Below, in pieces: positions 51,472 through 60,427 of a DNA stretch of 64,000 nucleotides (its first letter is position 1; each line of letters opens with the position of its first letter). Below the pieces are notes generated by a model. It saw nothing but the letters and a program-made list of their open reading frames with translations, was not told the origin of the DNA and searched no databases. Source of the DNA: an uncultured Roseateles sp. (GTDB lineage Bacteria; Pseudomonadota; Gammaproteobacteria; Burkholderiales; Burkholderiaceae_C); contig NZ_CAMFJS010000008.1 in NCBI RefSeq assembly GCF_945956965.1, positions 107,184 to 171,183 of the forward strand. The letters run 5' to 3'. The translations under genes and the position numbers were made by a program.

Positions 51472-52634
51472 AGGCGCTCGATGATGGTCACATTGGCCTG
51501 CCCGCCGCCCTCACACATGGTTTGCAGGCCATAGCGGGCGCTGCGGCGTTCCAACTCATACAGCAACGTGGTCATCAGCTTGGCCCCGGAAGCACCCAGC
51601 GGATGGCCCAGCGCAATCGCGCCGCCATTGACATTGGTGCGCTCATGCGGATAGCCGGTTTCCTTCAGCCAGGCCATCACCACCGAGGCGAAGGCCTCGT
51701 TGATCTCGACCAGGTCGATGTCCTCGATCTTCATGCCGGCCTTCTTCAGCGCCCGGGCAGTCGCCGGGATCGGTGCCGTCAAATGCCAAATCGGGTCATC
51801 GCCGTAGACGCTGAGGTGATGGATGCGCGCGCGCGGCGTCAGCTTGTAACGCTTGAGAGCGGCTTCCGAGACCACCAGCACCGCGGCGGCCGCATCGCAA
51901 GTGGAGCTGGAAACCGCTGCGGTGATGCCGGGATAGGCCGGGTCCACCGGCTGCAGCGTCGCCATCTTTTCAAGCGTGCTGGCGCGCGCCGTTTCGTCCA
52001 TGCTGAACACGCTGCCGTCGGCACGCACAAAGGGCACGATCTCGCGGTCGAAGCGGCCTTCAGCGATGGCGCGCAGAGCGCGGTCATGGCTTTCTTTGGC
52101 GAACACTTCCATGGCCTCGCGGCTGGCCCCCCAATGGTCGGCAATGCGCTGTGCGGCATAGAACTGATTGACGGGTGCATTGCCAAAGCGCTTTTGCCAA
52201 CCCAGGCTTTCGGCGAATGGGGTAGTGAAGCCCAGCGGCTGGCCGGCCAGCATGGCCGAAGAGATCGGGATGGCGCTCATGGTTTGCACACCACCGGCCA
52301 GCACCACATCCTGAGTGCCGCTCATCACCGCCTGGGCCGCGAAATGCACGGCTTGCTGGGAGCTGCCGCACTGGCGGTCCACCGTAGTGCCGGGCACATT
52401 CAGCGGCATGCCGGCAGCCAGCCAGCTGGTGCGGGCGATGTCGCCGGCCAGCGCGCCGATGGTGTCCACACAACCAAAGATCACATCGTCATAGTCGGCC
52501 GGAGGGATGTCATTGCGCTCGACCAAGGCCTTGATGACATGGGCGCCTAGATCGGCCCCATGCACATCGGCCAATGAACCTTTGCGCTTGCCGGTAGGGG
52601 AGCGCAGCGCGTCGACGATATAGGCTTGAGCCAT
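51468..52634 (-). CDS. Thiolase (FadA6-like)
   Basis: Acyl-CoA thiolase of 388 residues starting [33 protein letters not shown]. Nucleophile in [66 protein letters not shown] and [15 protein letters not shown]. The closing CEGGGQAN motif is typical of the steroid FadA6 branch. ATG 52634 is chosen; longer upstream frame covers the dehydrogenase gene. In the ring C/D pathway FadA6 removes acetyl-CoA from the propionyl side chain; assigned by context. Confidence 0.92.
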   Translation of the reverse strand: MAQAYIVDALRSPTGKRKGSLADVHGADLGAHVIKALVERNDIPPADYDDVIFGCVDTIGALAGDIARTSWLAAGMPLNVPGTTVDRQCGSSQQAVHFAAQAVMSGTQDVVLAGGVQTMSAIPISSAMLAGQPLGFTTPFAESLGWQKRFGNAPVNQFYAAQRIADHWGASREAMEVFAKESHDRALRAIAEGRFDREIVPFVRADGSVFSMDETARASTLEKMATLQPVDPAYPGITAAVSSSTCDAAAAVLVVSEAALKRYKLTPRARIHHLSVYGDDPIWHLTAPIPATARALKKAGMKIEDIDLVEINEAFASVVMAWLKETGYPHERTNVNGGAIALGHPLGASGAKLMTTLLYELERRSARYGLQTMCEGGGQANVTIIERL

Positions 52635-52651
52635 CAGGGTACTCGCTCGAA

Positions 52652-53725
52652 TCAGAGGTTGAGAAAGGTATTGCCGGGCCCGAGCGGCGCCCCATCGGCA
52701 AGCAGCACATCGGCCAGGCGGGCCTTGTGAAACGTGCGATCGCCCCAAGCGGAGTCCAGCACCCAGGCTCGCTTCATGAACATTTGCAGGTCCACCTCCC
52801 AGGTGTAGCCCATGGCGCCATGCACCTGAATGCCCTTGCGCGCTGCCAGCCAAGCAGCCTCGGCGCAAGCGAGCTTGGCATGCGAGACACGCACCGCGCG
52901 ATTCGGCTCGCCCTTGGCCATGGCACAGGCCGCGCGGTAGAACACCGGCTTGGCAAATTCGATCTTGGTGACCACATCGGCCAGCTGGTGTTTGACGGCC
53001 TGGAAGGAGCCGATGGCCTTGCCGAACTGCTTGCGCTGCGCGGCATAGTCCACCGTCAAGTCCAGCATGCGTTGAGCCAGGCCCAACAACTGGCCCGAGA
53101 CATTGAGCGCGCCACGGTCGAGCAGCTCGTCGGCCAGCACCTGACCCGATTCAGCATCAGAAATTCGCGTCGCCTCGCTCGGCGTCCACTCCACTGTGGC
53201 TAAGCGCCGGGAGGAGTCGATGCTGGGCAGCGCCGTGATGCGGGCTTGCGCCGGGGTCAAGGCGTGCCACTGCGTGCCGGCCGCGCTGACATGAGGCAAC
53301 AAGAGCAGGTCAGCCAAGTGGGCATCAGCCACCCAAGGGTTGACTGCATGCCCCACCGCAACGCGGACCCGCCCATCGGCCATGCGCGGCAGCCAGGTCT
53401 GGCGCAGTTCATGGCCTGCGGGCAATGCGTTCAGCAAGCCGGTCGCCAAATAGGCGCTGTCTGCAAGTGAGTCTGGGATGGCGAAATAGCCCAGCTCCTG
53501 CGTCATCAAGGCCCAGTCCACATCGCCCAGGCCCAGACCGCCAAAGTCTTCAGGAACCGACAGCGCCGTCAGCCCCTGCTCGGCGATCTTGGCGCGCATC
53601 TCGGGCGAGCGGCCGACATCGGTTTGCCAGATGTCGCGCAGCTTCTCCGGCGCAGCCTCGACCATCAGAAAGCGACTGACCGAGTCGCGGAAGGCTTGCT
53701 GGTCCGCGTTGAAGGTGAAATCCAT
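52652..53725 (-). CDS. Acyl-CoA dehydrogenase, partner subunit
   Basis: Flavoenzyme subunit of 357 residues, start MDFTFNADQQAFRDSVSRFL, end VHGAMGYTWEVDLQMFMKRAWVLDSAWGDRTFHK. It lacks the GxNEI motif and so resembles the partner subunits at 43491 and unit 1 of the fused enzyme. It follows the FadE30-like gene by 15 bases; the two probably form an alpha2-beta2 dehydrogenase for indane- or steroid-type acyl-CoAs. Confidence 0.92.
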   Translation of the reverse strand: MDFTFNADQQAFRDSVSRFLMVEAAPEKLRDIWQTDVGRSPEMRAKIAEQGLTALSVPEDFGGLGLGDVDWALMTQELGYFAIPDSLADSAYLATGLLNALPAGHELRQTWLPRMADGRVRVAVGHAVNPWVADAHLADLLLLPHVSAAGTQWHALTPAQARITALPSIDSSRRLATVEWTPSEATRISDAESGQVLADELLDRGALNVSGQLLGLAQRMLDLTVDYAAQRKQFGKAIGSFQAVKHQLADVVTKIEFAKPVFYRAACAMAKGEPNRAVRVSHAKLACAEAAWLAARKGIQVHGAMGYTWEVDLQMFMKRAWVLDSAWGDRTFHKARLADVLLADGAPLGPGNTFLNL

Positions 53726-53740
53726 GTCTCGCTCGCCTGC

Positions 53741-54901
53741 TCAGGATTTGGGTAGGCCGAGCAGACGCTCGGCAATGATGTTGCGCTGGATCTCGTTGCT
53801 GCCCGCGTAGATCGGGCCGGCTTGCGCAAACAGAAAGCCTTCCAGCCACTCCTCCACCTCGGGGTCCTCGCAGAACTCGGCACGTGGCCCCAGGATGCGC
53901 ATCGCGGTATCGTGCATCTCCAGATCCAGCTCAGACCAGAAGATCTTGTTGGTGCTGGCCTCGGCGCCGATATGGGCGCCTTTGAGCAAGCGCCCGACCA
54001 CATGATGCGAAGCCAAGTTGTAGGCCTCCGCGCCCATCCAGGCGCGCAACACCGCATCGCGGATGGACGGATCGCGGTCCGCTTCGGCCTGGTGCTTGCG
54101 GTAGAGCTGCATCAGCTTTTGCGCAGTACGTTGGTAGCGGGCTGGCGAGCGCAACAACAAGCCGCGCTCAAACCCTGCGGTGGCCATGGCGACATTCCAG
54201 CCTTGGCCCTCCTCGCCCAGGCGGTTGTCCACGTTCACCCGCACATCGTCAAAGAACACTTCGGCAAAGGCCTGCTTGCCGTTGAGGGCCTGGATAGGCC
54301 GAATGGTGATGCCGGGCGCATCCAAAGGCACCATCAAATAGGTGAGGCCATGGTGGCGGCTGGAAGCCGGGTCACTGCGGAACAGACCGAACAGCCAGTT
54401 GGCAAAGAGGGCGCGGGTGGACCAGGTCTTCTGGCCGTTCAGCACATAGTGGCTGCCGTCCGCGCTGAGGATGGCACGGCTGCTGATCGCAGCCATGTCC
54501 GAGCCGGCGTTGGGCTCACTCCAACCCTGCGCCCACATGGCCTCGCAGCGTGCGGTGGCGGGCAGGAAGCGGGCCTTTTGTTCGGGCGTGCCGAACTCCA
54601 TCAGCGTCGGGCCCAACAGCAAGATGCCGTTTTGGTTGACCCGCATCGGCGCATCGGCGGCCCAATACTCCTCCTCGAAGATCAGCCACTCGATCAAATC
54701 GCAGCCCCGGCCGCCCAATTCGGTCGGCCAAGTCACGCTGCTCCAGCCCGCCTCGGCCAGCGTGGCTTCCCATTGCCGGTGCTGCTCAAAGCCTTCGCGG
54801 GTGTCGTAGCTGGCAAAGGCTTGGCGCGGGACGTGTTGACGCAGCCAGTCGCGGACTTCGGCACGGAAGGCCTCTTGCGCAGGGGTGTAACTCAGATGCA
54901 T
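53741..54901 (-). CDS. Acyl-CoA dehydrogenase (FadE30-like)
   Basis: Flavoenzyme of 386 residues. Start MHLSYTPAQEAFRAEVRDWLRQHV at ATG 54901; signatures VTWPTELGGRGCDLIEWLIFEEEYWAADAP, GWSEPNAGSDMAAISSRA, LNGQKTWSTRA and YAGSNEIQRNIIAERLLGLPK. FadE30 in Mycobacterium dehydrogenates the propionyl-CoA chain on the C/D-ring intermediate; gene order next to EchA20-, IpdC- and FadA6-like genes supports that, while orthology needs a tree. Confidence 0.92.
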   Translation of the reverse strand: MHLSYTPAQEAFRAEVRDWLRQHVPRQAFASYDTREGFEQHRQWEATLAEAGWSSVTWPTELGGRGCDLIEWLIFEEEYWAADAPMRVNQNGILLLGPTLMEFGTPEQKARFLPATARCEAMWAQGWSEPNAGSDMAAISSRAILSADGSHYVLNGQKTWSTRALFANWLFGLFRSDPASSRHHGLTYLMVPLDAPGITIRPIQALNGKQAFAEVFFDDVRVNVDNRLGEEGQGWNVAMATAGFERGLLLRSPARYQRTAQKLMQLYRKHQAEADRDPSIRDAVLRAWMGAEAYNLASHHVVGRLLKGAHIGAEASTNKIFWSELDLEMHDTAMRILGPRAEFCEDPEVEEWLEGFLFAQAGPIYAGSNEIQRNIIAERLLGLPKS

Positions 54902-54914
54902 GCAGCGGCCTCGA

Positions 54915-55679
54915 TCAGAACTTGGCGTCGCGCTTCTCAACGAAGGCGTGGCGGGTTTCAGAGGAATCCGGGCTCATATAGGCCTGGAGGGTGAAGCCTT
55001 GCTCCCAGCGGTACTTGGCCTCCAGATCGCCGTCCTCAATGCCGGTCAGCGCCTCTTTGGCAATGCGGATCATGGCCGGGCTCTTGGCGGCAATCTTGGC
55101 GGCAACGGCCATGGCGGTATCGCGCAGTTGCTCCTTGGGCACCACGCGTTCGATGGCCCCCAGGCGCAGCGCCTCGGGCGCACCGATCATGTCGCCGGTG
55201 AAGAAGAGATAGCGCGTCTTCTGCACCCCGAACATGCGCTGCAGATGCGCCGCGCCGCCCATGGCGCCGCGATCCACCTCGGGCAGGCCAAAGCTTGCGT
55301 CCTCAGCCGCGATGACGATGTCGGCCGCGCCGCAGATGCCGATGCCGCCACCCAGCACGAAGCCATGCACCGCAGCAATCACCGGCACTTTGTTCAGATG
55401 CACCGCCTTGAAGGTGGCGTAGTTGCCGGCATTGACGTCGACGATGAGCTTGTCATTGGCGGCCAACTCCTTGATGTCGACCCCGGCGCAGAAGCCGCGC
55501 CCTTCTGCACGGATCACGATCACACGCACCTCGGCGCGTTGACCCAGGGCCTCGATCTCGGCCGCCAAGCCGTACCAACCGGCCGCATTCAGCGCATTGA
55601 CGGGCGGTCTGTTGATGACAACTTCGGCCACGCCGTTGTCGTGCAAGAGGGAAGAAAACTGCTGAGTTGTGCTTGTCAT
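54915..55679 (-). CDS. EchA20-like enoyl-CoA hydratase/hydrolase
   Basis: Crotonase-fold enzyme of 254 residues. Motifs: AEVVINRPPVNALNAAGWYGLA, VIRAEGRGFCAGVDIKEL, AAVHGFVLGGGIGICGAADIVIAAEDASFGLPEVDRGAMGGAAHL. The pair RAEGRGF-AGVDIKE and FGLPEVxRGA is shared with mycobacterial EchA20, which hydrolytically opens ring D of the HIEC-CoA intermediate. This lies beside IpdC- and IpdAB-like genes as in actinobacteria. ATG at 55679 after a GAAAGAAG-type purine run. Confidence 0.9.
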   Translation of the reverse strand: MTSTTQQFSSLLHDNGVAEVVINRPPVNALNAAGWYGLAAEIEALGQRAEVRVIVIRAEGRGFCAGVDIKELAANDKLIVDVNAGNYATFKAVHLNKVPVIAAVHGFVLGGGIGICGAADIVIAAEDASFGLPEVDRGAMGGAAHLQRMFGVQKTRYLFFTGDMIGAPEALRLGAIERVVPKEQLRDTAMAVAAKIAAKSPAMIRIAKEALTGIEDGDLEAKYRWEQGFTLQAYMSPDSSETRHAFVEKRDAKF

Positions 55680-55691
55680 TCGCTTCTTTCT

Positions 55692-56768
55692 TCAGGCGGC
55701 CAGGGTTTGCAGGCCTACCAGACGCTCGCTGGCCTGTTTGACCATGGCACCGATAAGTTCATCGCAGCTTTCGAGCCGGCCAATCAGCGCGGCCACCTGG
55801 CCGGCCGACATCACGCCTTCGGCGGGCTTGCCGTCAACCATCGATTTCTGCAGCAGCATGGGCGCGTTGGCGGCCATCACGGTTTGGGCCACGCTGGCCG
55901 AGTCTTCGCGCATCGCCTGCCAGATCACGCCGAAGGCATGGCCCAGAGTCATGCCGGTTTGGGCCTTCCACTGCAAGGCCAGGTTCAGCGCGATGCGCAG
56001 GCGCTTGAAGGCGGAAGCCTTTTCCAGCATGGCCAGGTATTCGTTGGGGATCATGCGCTGGGGCATGCCGTCCACCAGATAGGACACCTGGATCTTCTCG
56101 GCGTCCTTGGTGGCCAAGTAGCGCTGCAGCGTGGCTTCCGGCACGCCGGAATCGCGCGTCATCAGAAAACGCGTCCCCATGGCGATGCCCTGGGCACCGT
56201 AGGCCAGGGCGGCGACGAGGCCGCGGCCATCGTAAAAGCCGCCAGCGGCCACCACAGGCACTTGCACCGCATCCACCACCTGGGGCAGCAGGACCGTCGT
56301 CGGCACGCTACCGGTATGACCGCCGCCCTCGCCACCCTGGATGGTGATGATGTTGGCGCCCATCTCGATGGCTTTCTGCGCGTGCTTGAGCGCCCCCACA
56401 GTGGGCATGCAATGTATGCCTGCATCGCGCAGCCGCGCAATCGTCTTCTTGTCGGGCCCCCGGCCATAGCTGACCGCACGCAGCTTGTGCTTCACGGCCA
56501 GGTCCAGCAACTGCTGCGCGTTCGGCTGAAACATATGGAAGTTCAGGCCGAAGGGCTTGTCATTCGTCAGTGCCTTGACGCGCAGAATCTCGGCCTCGAT
56601 CTGGTCGGCCGCAATCGTGGCCCCGGCCAGGAAACCGAAGCCGCCTGCGTTAGTCGTGGCAGCCACAAGGGATGAGCCGGCAACCCAGCCCATCGCGGTT
56701 TGAACGATTGGGTACTGGCAGCCCAGCAGATCGCACAGGGGCGTACGGATAACTTGTTCGGAGTTCAC
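55692..56768 (-). CDS. IpdC-like flavoprotein (nitronate monooxygenase family)
   Basis: FMN-dependent TIM-barrel protein of 358 residues annotated broadly as nitronate monooxygenase. Motifs: CQYPIVQTAMGWVAGSSLVAATTNAGGFGFL, TNDKPFGLNF, IIIQGGEGGGHTG-like ITIQGGEGGGHTG, VPVVAAGGFYDGRGLVAALAYGAQGIAMGTRFL. In steroid ring C/D degradation, IpdC of this family introduces a double bond in 5-hydroxy-HIC-CoA. Placement between the EchA20-like and IpdAB genes favours that role over nitroalkane oxidation. Stop-start overlap of 4 bases with the next upstream gene. Confidence 0.87.
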   Translation of the reverse strand: MNSEQVIRTPLCDLLGCQYPIVQTAMGWVAGSSLVAATTNAGGFGFLAGATIAADQIEAEILRVKALTNDKPFGLNFHMFQPNAQQLLDLAVKHKLRAVSYGRGPDKKTIARLRDAGIHCMPTVGALKHAQKAIEMGANIITIQGGEGGGHTGSVPTTVLLPQVVDAVQVPVVAAGGFYDGRGLVAALAYGAQGIAMGTRFLMTRDSGVPEATLQRYLATKDAEKIQVSYLVDGMPQRMIPNEYLAMLEKASAFKRLRIALNLALQWKAQTGMTLGHAFGVIWQAMREDSASVAQTVMAANAPMLLQKSMVDGKPAEGVMSAGQVAALIGRLESCDELIGAMVKQASERLVGLQTLAA

Positions 56769-57679
56769 GCCTGGCTCTCGTCTTTCTTATTGGCCTGCAC
56801 CATGGACTTGGCGTCATGCCCGCCCAGAGCACCTGCACCCAGCACTTGGCTGTGGGCATGGGCGAAGTGGTGGTAGCCGAAGGCCACATCCATCGTCGTG
56901 CGCAAGCCTTGCAGCTCTTCGGCGCGGTTGATCACGGTCTTGGTCAGGGCCAAGCCAAGGCGTGGCTGCTGGGCGATCTTGCGCGCCCAGTCGTAGCAAG
57001 CTGTTTCTAGCGCGTCACGCGCAACGACCTTGTTGACCATGCCCATCTGGTAAGCGCGCTCGGCCGTCATGCGCTCGCCCAGGAACAGAAATTCCTTGGC
57101 CACGCGGGGGTTGAGTTCATGCGCATGCGCGAAGTACTCAACGCCGGGGATGCCCATGCGCACCACGGGGTCCTGAAAGAAGGCGTCGTCACTGGCAACG
57201 ATCAGATCGCACACCCAAGCCAACATCAAGCCGCCGGCCACGCAAGCGCCCTGCACCATGGCGATGGTGGGCTTGGGCGCATCGTGCCAGCGCCGGCACA
57301 TGCCCAGATAGACCTCTTGTTCACGCACGAAGAGCTGCTCGGCGCCCGGCTTGTTGGTATGGTCCCACCACAGGCTCTCACGCTCAAAGGGCTTGTTGAT
57401 GTCGCGCCCCGGCGTGCCGATATCGTGGCCGGCGCTGAAGTGCTTACCAGCACCGCGCAAGACAATGACCTTGACGCAGTCATCGTCCACGGCGCGGCGA
57501 AAGCCCGCGTCCAGCGCATAGGTCATCTGCGAGTTCTGCGCGTTGTTGAACGTGGGCCGGTTCATGGTCAGCGTGGCGATGCCCTCGCTGACCTCATAGA
57601 GCACCGGTGCATCGGTCTCGTAAACGGCCTTGTCCTCGCGCTGGACGAAAGCGTCGCCCGGGTCGGTGCTGCGGCTCAT
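56765..57679 (-). CDS. Enoyl-CoA hydratase family protein
   Basis: Crotonase-fold protein of 304 residues with an N-terminal extension of about 25 residues. LYEVSEGIATLTMNRPTFNNAQNSQM, VLRGAGKHFSAGHDIGTPGRD, MVQGACVAGGLMLAWVCDLIVASDDAFFQDPVVRMGIPGVEY are present; the usual catalytic glutamate of the second loop is not obvious (PVVRMG replaces the PEV motif), so it may be an isomerase, hydrolase or lyase. It is coupled to the IpdC-like gene by a 4-base overlap. Confidence 0.9.
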   Translation of the reverse strand: MSRSTDPGDAFVQREDKAVYETDAPVLYEVSEGIATLTMNRPTFNNAQNSQMTYALDAGFRRAVDDDCVKVIVLRGAGKHFSAGHDIGTPGRDINKPFERESLWWDHTNKPGAEQLFVREQEVYLGMCRRWHDAPKPTIAMVQGACVAGGLMLAWVCDLIVASDDAFFQDPVVRMGIPGVEYFAHAHELNPRVAKEFLFLGERMTAERAYQMGMVNKVVARDALETACYDWARKIAQQPRLGLALTKTVINRAEELQGLRTTMDVAFGYHHFAHAHSQVLGAGALGGHDAKSMVQANKKDESQA

Positions 57680-57695
57680 ATTGGCTCCTTGGCGA

Positions 57696-58472
57696 TCAGC
57701 CCAGTGCGCTGGCGCGCAGATTGCTGGGGTCGAGCTGGTTCAGCAAGGCCAGTTGCGCAGGTGAGGGATCGGCGGTCACCGGCACATCGGTGGGGATGTG
57801 CAGCGCAAAGCCGGTGGCGGCCTGCACCTGCTCGACCGACACACCCGGATGCAGCGACACCAAGCGCACCTGATGCTCGGGGCCACCGAAATCCATCACG
57901 CACAGATTGGTGAAGATGAAGCGGATGTCGGTGGTCTCTTCAAGACTCCAGCCGCGCTCCAGGCGCGCGGGGTTGTAGCCCACCGAGGCCACCATATCGA
58001 CCTCGCCCGCCACAAACACCTTGGGGCTGTGGTTGGGCACGAAGAAGCTGTTGGCGTGATTGATCGAGTTACCGGGGAAGCCACGCACGCCCAGCATCAT
58101 CGACTTGGGGCGGGCGTAGTCGCTGCCCACCATGGAGATATTGGCCTGACCAAAGCGGTCCACTTGAGTCGGTCCGACCATGGCATGGCGCTTGCCGCCC
58201 CAGACGTTGTCGAAGATACGCGAAAAGCCCATCCAGGTCTCACGCTTGGGCAGGTAGCCATTGCGCGGGCCCACCGGCACCGGCTCGCTGACCAGCCAGG
58301 CCTCGGAGTCGGTCATCATCAAATCGCGATTGATCGACAGCATGCACAGCGAAGCCGCCAGGCGCGGCACGATGCCGATGCCGGTGGCCAGCACCTCGCC
58401 GTCGTCCTTCCAGGACTGGGCTGCCGCACAAATGATGCGGTCAACCAAAGAAAATTCAGCACTCATCGTCAT
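57696..58472 (-). CDS. ipdB: IpdB-like CoA-transferase family subunit beta
   Basis: Subunit of a class I CoA-transferase-fold heterotetramer, 258 residues. Conserved pieces shared with IpdB: GIGIVPRLAASL, WGGKRHAMVGPTQVDRFGQANIS, MLGVRGFPGNSINHANSFFVPNH, VASVGYNPARLERG, NLCVMDFGGPEHQVRLVSLHPGV. With IpdA it hydrolytically opens ring C of the COCHEA-CoA intermediate in steroid degradation rather than transferring CoA. It starts 6 bases after the IpdA gene. Confidence 0.9.
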   Translation of the reverse strand: MTMSAEFSLVDRIICAAAQSWKDDGEVLATGIGIVPRLAASLCMLSINRDLMMTDSEAWLVSEPVPVGPRNGYLPKRETWMGFSRIFDNVWGGKRHAMVGPTQVDRFGQANISMVGSDYARPKSMMLGVRGFPGNSINHANSFFVPNHSPKVFVAGEVDMVASVGYNPARLERGWSLEETTDIRFIFTNLCVMDFGGPEHQVRLVSLHPGVSVEQVQAATGFALHIPTDVPVTADPSPAQLALLNQLDPSNLRASALG

Positions 58473-58478
58473 CAGCCC

Positions 58479-59357
58479 TCAGAACACCGGCAGCGGCAGT
58501 TTTTGGATCGCCTCGGCACCGCCGACGCGGTCGATGTACTCGGCCTCCGAGCAATTCACATAGCGGTCTGCGTAGCTCTGCCAACCGCCCTCTTCCTTGG
58601 CGCTGGCCACGTACTCCTTGAAGTGCTTGAGGTCAAAGCCGTACAGCGGCGCACAAGAGCTGGGATGTGCGCCAAAGGGCAGATGCACGACGCCGCTGGT
58701 CTCGGAACGTTCCCAGAAGGCGTAGCGCGCTTCATCCCCCGTCTCGAAGAAGCTGCTGTCGACCAACTCGTCGCAGCTGACGAAGGTCTGTCTGGCGGCA
58801 CGAGCAAACAGATCGTCCATGTACAGATCGGGGCCCTTGATCTGGCAAACGCCGCGCACATCGGCGCGGTCCACATGCAGCAGTGCGGCATCCAAACGCA
58901 GCGCTGGCATAGCAACCCAGTCTTTGCCGTCATAGGGCGAGCCGGTCAGCTTCAGCTCAGGGTTACGCTTGAGCACATCGGTGCCAAGACCCACCCGCGT
59001 TGGGATGAAGGGCACCCGCATGCCAGCAGCCTTCAGGCCCAACATGAACAGGCCTTCGTCCACCTCCATCACCTCCAACTGCCCGGACTGACGGGCGGCG
59101 CGGAAGTAAGGCTCCAGCGGAATGAAATCCAGCGAGACGAAGGCGAACACCAACTTCTTGACCTTGCCTGCCGCGCACAGCATGCCGACATCTGCGCCGC
59201 CATAGGCCACGATGGTCAGGTCCTTGAGGGGGCTGCGCAGGATCTCCCGCACCAAAGCCATGGGTTTGCGCCGCGGTCCCCAACCACCAATGCCGATGGT
59301 CATGCCGTCTTTGAGCTGCGCAACGACTGCCGCTGCGCTCATCTGCTTATTTGCCAT
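58479..59357 (-). CDS. ipdA: IpdA-like CoA-transferase family subunit alpha
   Basis: Subunit of 292 residues, the same length as mycobacterial IpdA. Matching segments: LKDGMTIGIGGWGPRRKPMALVREILRSPLKDLTIVAYGGADVGMLCAAGKVKKL, VDEGLFMLGLKAAGMRVPFIPTRVGLG, MPALRLDAALLHVDRADVRG and DLYMDDLFARAARQTFVS. Acts with IpdB in opening the last ring. It starts MANKQMSAAAVVAQL; the gap to the dioxygenase gene is 7 bases. The pair is the best single marker that this operon degrades steroid-derived rings. Confidence 0.92.
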   Translation of the reverse strand: MANKQMSAAAVVAQLKDGMTIGIGGWGPRRKPMALVREILRSPLKDLTIVAYGGADVGMLCAAGKVKKLVFAFVSLDFIPLEPYFRAARQSGQLEVMEVDEGLFMLGLKAAGMRVPFIPTRVGLGTDVLKRNPELKLTGSPYDGKDWVAMPALRLDAALLHVDRADVRGVCQIKGPDLYMDDLFARAARQTFVSCDELVDSSFFETGDEARYAFWERSETSGVVHLPFGAHPSSCAPLYGFDLKHFKEYVASAKEEGGWQSYADRYVNCSEAEYIDRVGGAEAIQKLPLPVF

Positions 59358-59364
59358 CGCCGAG

Positions 59365-60279
59365 TCAACCTTCTTGCTTGAGCAGATCGCTCTGTGAAAC
59401 GCTGAAATCGTGGCCCCACAGGCTCACACGGGTGAACTCATGGACGATGTGCTCTTGCCAATCCACCACCGCGCCGCCATAGCCGTACTCGATGTCGAAC
59501 TCGGACGGCGTGCGCATGTAAAAAGAAGTCATCCGGTCATTGGTGTGTTGGCCCAGCGTGGCGCTTTGGCGCACCTTGTGGGAGGCCATGCGATCCATGG
59601 CACGACCCACCTCGGGCATGTCCTCCACCTCGACCATCACATGCACGCACCCACTCTCCACGGGAAAGCCCGCGATGGCCAAGCTGTGGTGGCGCGCGTT
59701 ATTGCAGTGCAGGAAGTGAATCGGCAGCACCACGCCTTCGGTGCCCGGCGGCTTGAAGTTGAAGATGTCCGAGAGCTCAAAGCCCATCACCGCCTTCAAA
59801 AACTCGGCCGTCTGAGCAAAGTTCGGCGCCGGCAGCACGGTGTGGCCCATGCCAATATTGCCGGTGATAAAGCGGGACACACCTGCGGGCGAAGCAAAGT
59901 GCGCGAAGTCTGAAGTGAAACCCCAGCTGACTTCATGCCGATTGCCGGAAGGGTCTTGGAAGCTGACCACCTGCTGAGCGCGGCGAAGCGCGCAGAGGGC
60001 GGCGTCTTCAAGCGTGTACTCAACCTTGGCATCACGCAAGGTCTGAACGGCGGCGTCGAAGGCTTGTTGATTCACCACCTCCCAGCCCGATGCCACATAG
60101 GCATTGCGCTGGCCGGTTTGAATGGCGAATCGGAACTGGCGCTCGTCCATGCGCACATACAAGCCGCCATCAGGTGCTGCGACGGTCATCATGCCGAGCA
60201 CGTTCTCGGCGTAGTTCTTCCACTTGGCCAGATCGGTGGTTTCAGCCACCACGTAAGCCAGTCCGCGAATGTCCATCAT
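59365..60279 (-). CDS. Extradiol (meta-cleavage) dioxygenase, HsaC/TesB-like
   Basis: Type I extradiol dioxygenase of about 304 residues with two vicinal-oxygen-chelate modules. Iron ligands are visible in NIGMGHTVLPAP (His), NARHHSLAIAG (His) and SEFDIEYGYGG (Glu). The C-terminal half, SATLGQHTNDRMTSFYMRTPSEFDIEYG then SLWGHDF, closely resembles HsaC, which cleaves the catechol formed from ring A. Start at one of two tandem ATGs (60279, 60276) after GGGGACA. First gene of the eleven-gene operon; a regulon element lies 70 bases upstream. Confidence 0.9.
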   Translation of the reverse strand: MMDIRGLAYVVAETTDLAKWKNYAENVLGMMTVAAPDGGLYVRMDERQFRFAIQTGQRNAYVASGWEVVNQQAFDAAVQTLRDAKVEYTLEDAALCALRRAQQVVSFQDPSGNRHEVSWGFTSDFAHFASPAGVSRFITGNIGMGHTVLPAPNFAQTAEFLKAVMGFELSDIFNFKPPGTEGVVLPIHFLHCNNARHHSLAIAGFPVESGCVHVMVEVEDMPEVGRAMDRMASHKVRQSATLGQHTNDRMTSFYMRTPSEFDIEYGYGGAVVDWQEHIVHEFTRVSLWGHDFSVSQSDLLKQEG

Positions 60280-60348
60280 TGCTTGTCCCCAACGGGCTTC
60301 ACAGAGAAACCCCATAAGACGCATTCTGTTGAGGCAGGTCGGACACAA

Positions 60349-60369
60349 CATCGTCCGTTGAGACTAACG
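60349..60369. promoter_or_regulatory. Regulon element upstream of the ipd operon (site 5)
   Basis: CATCGTCC-GTTG-AGACTAACG lies 69 bases before the dioxygenase start and 58 bases past the old-yellow-enzyme gene. It shares 9-base ends with site 2 and marks the promoter of the ring-degradation operon. Confidence 0.65.
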
Positions 60370-60427
60370 CGTCATCGCGCCGGAACGAGCTTGCGGCATA
60401 GCCGCCGGTGCAGCCGAAAAAAGGCCC

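Noticed and set aside
53822..54994. 390-codon open frame on the plus strand
   Set aside because: Antisense shadow of the FadE30-like dehydrogenase.
54900..56675. 591-codon open frame on the plus strand
   Set aside because: Antisense to the EchA20- and IpdC-like genes; its His/Gly/Gln-rich translation is typical of a reverse-frame shadow in high-GC DNA.
55692..56768. Plain nitronate monooxygenase role for the flavoprotein
   Set aside because: Family name only; context between EchA20-like and IpdAB genes fits IpdC better.
57798..59381. 527-codon open frame on the plus strand
   Set aside because: Antisense to ipdA and ipdB, with no recognisable motifs and histidine-rich composition.
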